DNA of 64,000 nucleotides from Streptomyces venezuelae. GTDB lineage: Bacteria > Actinomycetota > Actinomycetes > Streptomycetales > Streptomycetaceae. Under the pieces are notes generated by a model. That model worked only from the letters and a program-made list of their open reading frames with translations. It had not been told where the DNA came from and searched no databases. Where the stretch lies: assembly GCF_008642315.1 (NCBI RefSeq), contig NZ_CP029192.1:2852001-2916000 (forward strand), read 5' to 3'. Shown here piece by piece: positions 61,367 to 64,000 of this stretch. The translations under genes and the position numbers were made by a program. The stretch's first letter is position 1. Each line of letters opens with the position of its first letter.

Positions 61367-62611
61367 TTACCCGCCGGTCACATGCCGGTCAGCCCCGTCT
61401 CGCGATTCGGTCGAACGCACCTGAGCCACCAGGAGCAGACAGCAGACCGTGCCCAGGACGCCCGAGCCCGCGACGACCGTGCTCACCGCGAAGAACTCCG
61501 CGGCGAGACCCGCGAGCGCCATGCCGAGGCCCTGGATCGTCATGAGGCCCGCCGTGAGCACCGTCATGGCGCGGCCCCGCAGCTCGTCGGGGACGGCGTC
61601 GACGAACCAGCGGTCGAGGCCCAGCGTGTAGGCGGAGCCAGCGCCCGCGAGGGCGAGGGCGACGAGCGCGGGGAGGAGACCCGGCGTGAGCGCGTACGCG
61701 ATGAGCGGCACCAGCGTGAGCGCGGCGAGCGGCAGCACGATGCGGGCGCGCGCGACCGCGGAGAGCGCGGACCCGGCGTACAGCTCGCCGGCGATGGTGC
61801 CCACCGGCGCGGCGCTCATCAGGAGGCCCACGCCCGCGACGCCGATGCCGGCCTGGTCCGCGTAGGGCGCGGCGAGCGCCTCGGGGACGACCATGAACAT
61901 GGGCGGCGCCCAGAAGAGCAGCATGAGGGCCCGCACGCGGCGGTCGCCGAGCACGTCCCGTGCGCCGCCCAGCGAGTAGCGCACGAGCGCGCCGCCGCCA
62001 CTGTCCCCGCGCGCGGGCCGCCGCTTCGTCCCGCACCGCAGCAGCAGCGCGGACGCCGCGAACGTGCAGACGGTGATGGTGAGCGCGCCGCGCGGCGACA
62101 CGACGGTGAGGAGTACGCCGCCGAGCCCGAAGCCGACCAGGACAGAGCTCTGCGAGACGATCCGCAGCAGCGAGCGGCCGAGGACGAACAGTTCCCCGTC
62201 GCCGAGGATGTCGGTGAGGGTCGCCATGCGCGTGCCGTTGAAGACGGGCGCGACGAGGGCGATGGCGCAGCGCAGCGCGAGCAGTCCGGCGACGGGCGTC
62301 GCGGGCAGCGCCATGAGGCCCGCGCACCCGGCGCACAGCACGTCGCACACCACGAGCACGAGGCGCGGCGGACACCGGTCGGCGATGCCGGACAGCAGCG
62401 TGCCGCCCACCAGGTACGGCAGCATGCCGAGGGCGAAGGTGAGCGCGCTGAGCAGCGGTGATCGGGTGAGGCCGTAGACCAGGACGGTCAGCGCGATCTC
62501 GCTGACGACGACGCCGAGCAGGGAGAGCGCGTGCGCGGCGAAGACGGCACGGAACTCGCGAACGGCGAAGACGCGGGTGTAGCCGGTCGCGGGTGCGGTG
62601 GACGAGGCCAT
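61367..62611 (-). CDS. MFS exporter
   Basis: A 414-residue MFS protein with about 12 hydrophobic segments. The N-half begins FRAVFAAHALSLLGVVVSEIAL (read in parts) and the first loop reads LVGGTLLSGIADRCPPRLVL, a motif A-like stretch. The C-half includes LMSAAPVGTIAGELYAGSAL and FVDAVPDELRGRAMTVLTAG (as in BacE/DHA3-type exporters). ATG 62611 has GTGAGG seven bases upstream. It is divergent from the ArsR-type regulator gene, its likely controller. The substrate is unknown. Confidence 0.88.
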   Translation of the reverse strand: MASSTAPATGYTRVFAVREFRAVFAAHALSLLGVVVSEIALTVLVYGLTRSPLLSALTFALGMLPYLVGGTLLSGIADRCPPRLVLVVCDVLCAGCAGLMALPATPVAGLLALRCAIALVAPVFNGTRMATLTDILGDGELFVLGRSLLRIVSQSSVLVGFGLGGVLLTVVSPRGALTITVCTFAASALLLRCGTKRRPARGDSGGGALVRYSLGGARDVLGDRRVRALMLLFWAPPMFMVVPEALAAPYADQAGIGVAGVGLLMSAAPVGTIAGELYAGSALSAVARARIVLPLAALTLVPLIAYALTPGLLPALVALALAGAGSAYTLGLDRWFVDAVPDELRGRAMTVLTAGLMTIQGLGMALAGLAAEFFAVSTVVAGSGVLGTVCCLLLVAQVRSTESRDGADRHVTGG

Positions 62612-62713
62612 GCGCGCAGCCTCACGCGGCAGGGCGCGCTGCCCTAGAGTTTCGGCCCCGGGCGAATCTTCGCCCCCCCCACCACCGAGACCGCGACAAG
62701 GGACCCGGACTGC

Positions 62714-63715
62714 GTGCCGTTCCACATCCACTTCCGGCAGGACGACCTGCTGCGCTGCCGGTTCGCGGTGTCGCCGCTGTGGGAGACGCAGGAGGCCGTA
62801 CGCACCCTCAAGCGCCCCGACCGCCACGCCTATCACCCGCGGTGGCTGCGCCGGATCCGTGAGGCGGCCCGCGACCTCGACCTCTCCGCGCTCTGGCTCC
62901 TGATGCCGCGGCGCGGGCACTCCCCCGACTTCCTCGGCCCGCCGCCGATCGGGCCGGCGGCCCGTTTCGAGGAGGAGATCGCGGGGGTCCGCGCCTCCGA
63001 TCCGGTGGCCGCGCGGGAGGACATGGCGCGGGCGCTCGCCTGCACTCCGGGTGCCGCCGACTCCCCGAAGGGGCGGGCGCTGCTCGCCGATCCGGCGGCG
63101 GCGGTCCTGGAGCTCGCGGACGTCATGGAGGCGGTCTGGCACGCGCTGATCGAGCCGGACTGGCCGCGGCTGCGCGCGCTCCTGGAGGCCGATGTCGCCT
63201 TCCACTCGCGGCGACTCGCCGAGGTCGGTCTCGGCGGGCTGCTTCCGGAGCTGGACCGGCGCCTGGCGTGGGACGCGGGGACCCTCACCGTCGAGTGGTA
63301 CGACGAGCACGTGCGGCACCTCTCCGGGCAGGGGCTGATCCTGATCCCGAGCGTCTTCTCGTGGCCGGACGTGGTCAGCGGCTTCGACGCCCCGTGGCAG
63401 CCGACGCTCGCCTACCCGGTGCGCGGCATAGCGGGGCTGTGGGCTGAGCCGTCGGACCGTACGCCCGCGGCGCTCGTACGGCTCCTCGGGCGCGGGCGCG
63501 CCGCCGTGCTCGCCGCGCTCGACGCGCCCGCCACCACGTCGGAGCTCGCGCGCCGCCTCGGGCTCGCGCCGTCGACCGTGTCCGCGCATCTGGCGGCGCT
63601 GCGGGACGGCGGGCTGCTGGTCTCGCGGCGGTACGGGCACCAGGTGTTCTACGAGTGCACCCCGCTCGGCATCGCCCTCGCCACCGGGGGCGGTGTGGCA
63701 CAAGAGCACGACTAG
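62714..63715 (+). CDS. ArsR-type regulator with N-terminal DUF5937
   Basis: A 333-residue protein. Residues 1-240 match the DUF5937 pattern (MPFHIHFRQDDLLRCRFAVSPLWETQEAVR, read in parts; WLLMPRRGHSPDFLGPPP; LLPELDRRLAWDAGTLTVEW, read in parts). The C-terminal winged helix is ARRLGLAPSTVSAHLAALRDGGLL with VSRRYGHQVFYECTPLG, of ArsR type. No metal-binding Cys cluster is evident, so the effector is probably not a metal. It is divergent from the MFS exporter across 102 bp. Confidence 0.87.
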   Translation: MPFHIHFRQDDLLRCRFAVSPLWETQEAVRTLKRPDRHAYHPRWLRRIREAARDLDLSALWLLMPRRGHSPDFLGPPPIGPAARFEEEIAGVRASDPVAAREDMARALACTPGAADSPKGRALLADPAAAVLELADVMEAVWHALIEPDWPRLRALLEADVAFHSRRLAEVGLGGLLPELDRRLAWDAGTLTVEWYDEHVRHLSGQGLILIPSVFSWPDVVSGFDAPWQPTLAYPVRGIAGLWAEPSDRTPAALVRLLGRGRAAVLAALDAPATTSELARRLGLAPSTVSAHLAALRDGGLLVSRRYGHQVFYECTPLGIALATGGGVAQEHD

Positions 63716-63778
63716 TCCTTTATGTAACGATTGCCGGGCTGACCGACCGTCACCGTCACCACCGCCCAAGGGGGCTGG

Positions 63779-64000
63779 ATGCACCGGCTGCTCCGCACGT
63801 TCACGGCACTGACGGCGTTCGCCGCACTCGGGCTTCCGGCAGGCTGCTCCTCAGACTCCGCGTCCGGCGCGAAGGAGGAGGCCACCGTCCGCGAGGCCGC
63901 CACCGGATCCGCCGGGCCGCCGAAGAGCGCCTTCTGGGTCGACCCGGACAGCCCCGCCGCACGCCAGGTCGAGCAGTGGCAGCAGCAGGGCCGCACGCGC
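63779..64000 (+). CDS. GH6 cellulase-like lipoprotein, N-terminal part
   Basis: The gene runs off the right edge after 74 codons. A signal peptide (LLRTFTALTAFAALGLPAGC) ends in an atypical lipobox (PAGC, Pro at -3), followed by a Ser/Asp/Ala linker. The segment FWVDPDSPAARQVEQWQQQGR is the characteristic start of GH6 endoglucanase/cellobiohydrolase domains. ATG 63779 follows AAGGGGG by four to five bases. The catalytic residues lie outside the window, so activity cannot be judged. Confidence 0.75.
   Translation, partial: MHRLLRTFTALTAFAALGLPAGCSSDSASGAKEEATVREAATGSAGPPKSAFWVDPDSPAARQVEQWQQQGRTR

Overview
This is high-GC actinobacterial chromosome, almost certainly Streptomyces. Third codon positions are strongly G/C, many genes start with GTG or TTG, and stops often overlap the next start (GTGA, ATGA, TTGA). 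The gene content fits: a complete GlgE glucan pathway, isobutyryl-CoA mutase IcmA, HelD, DUF6230/DUF6114 proteins, and copies of a GGGGCGCGGGGAACTGCGCG-type intergenic element. No rRNA, tRNA, CRISPR array, insertion sequence or phage integrase was seen.

Layout. 1-5.05 kb (minus): glgP, a barstar-family gene and a gene cut by the left edge form a coupled operon; two small genes follow. 5.05-12.9 kb (plus): glgE-treS-mak-glgB. With divergent glgP this gives the route trehalose > maltose > maltose-1-phosphate > linear glucan > branched glucan > phosphorolysis. 12.8-16 kb (minus): a HelD-type helicase, a thioredoxin and a MerR regulator behind a MerR-like operator. 16-23 kb: a secreted GH16 glucanase behind a LacI-type operator, a MerR regulator divergent from an alpha/beta hydrolase with a Cys nucleophile motif, a RibD/DHFR-like reductase, a ribbon-helix-helix/PIN toxin-antitoxin pair, and a DHA2 drug exporter divergent from a TetR repressor with three operators between. 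23-31 kb: DctA divergent from a DcuS/CitA-type two-component system, then a lipoprotein-dependent sugar ABC importer without its own ATPase.

31-40.4 kb looks like an envelope or competition island. It holds a lipoprotein, a Cys-containing secreted protein, a Ser/Thr kinase fused to an extracellular solute-binding-like domain, a 1536-residue RHS polymorphic toxin ending in a DNA/RNA non-specific endonuclease-like domain, and a SUKH-like immunity protein.

40.4-47.5 kb: a helix-turn-helix regulator, phosphofructokinase, and pta-ackA-pyk, ending in a strong terminator. 47.5-52 kb (minus): a DUF6230 / DUF6114 / acidic-lysine-rich exported protein cluster and a thioredoxin-TPR protein of the YbbN/CnoX type. 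52.8-57.2 kb: a coupled operon of a MurG paralogue and a LegB-like 4,6-dehydratase, divergent from an OmpR-type two-component system across only 64 bp that carry an 11-bp-phased direct repeat. This is the best candidate in the window for an uncharacterised cell-surface glycan system.

57.2-64 kb: a secreted alpha/beta hydrolase, a repeat-filled spacer, icmA (Phe80/Gln198 present) behind a perfect 22-bp palindrome, a DUF3817 protein, a MarR regulator, an MFS exporter divergent from an ArsR-type regulator, and the start of a GH6 cellulase-like lipoprotein cut by the right edge. All functional calls come from reading motifs; no database search was run.
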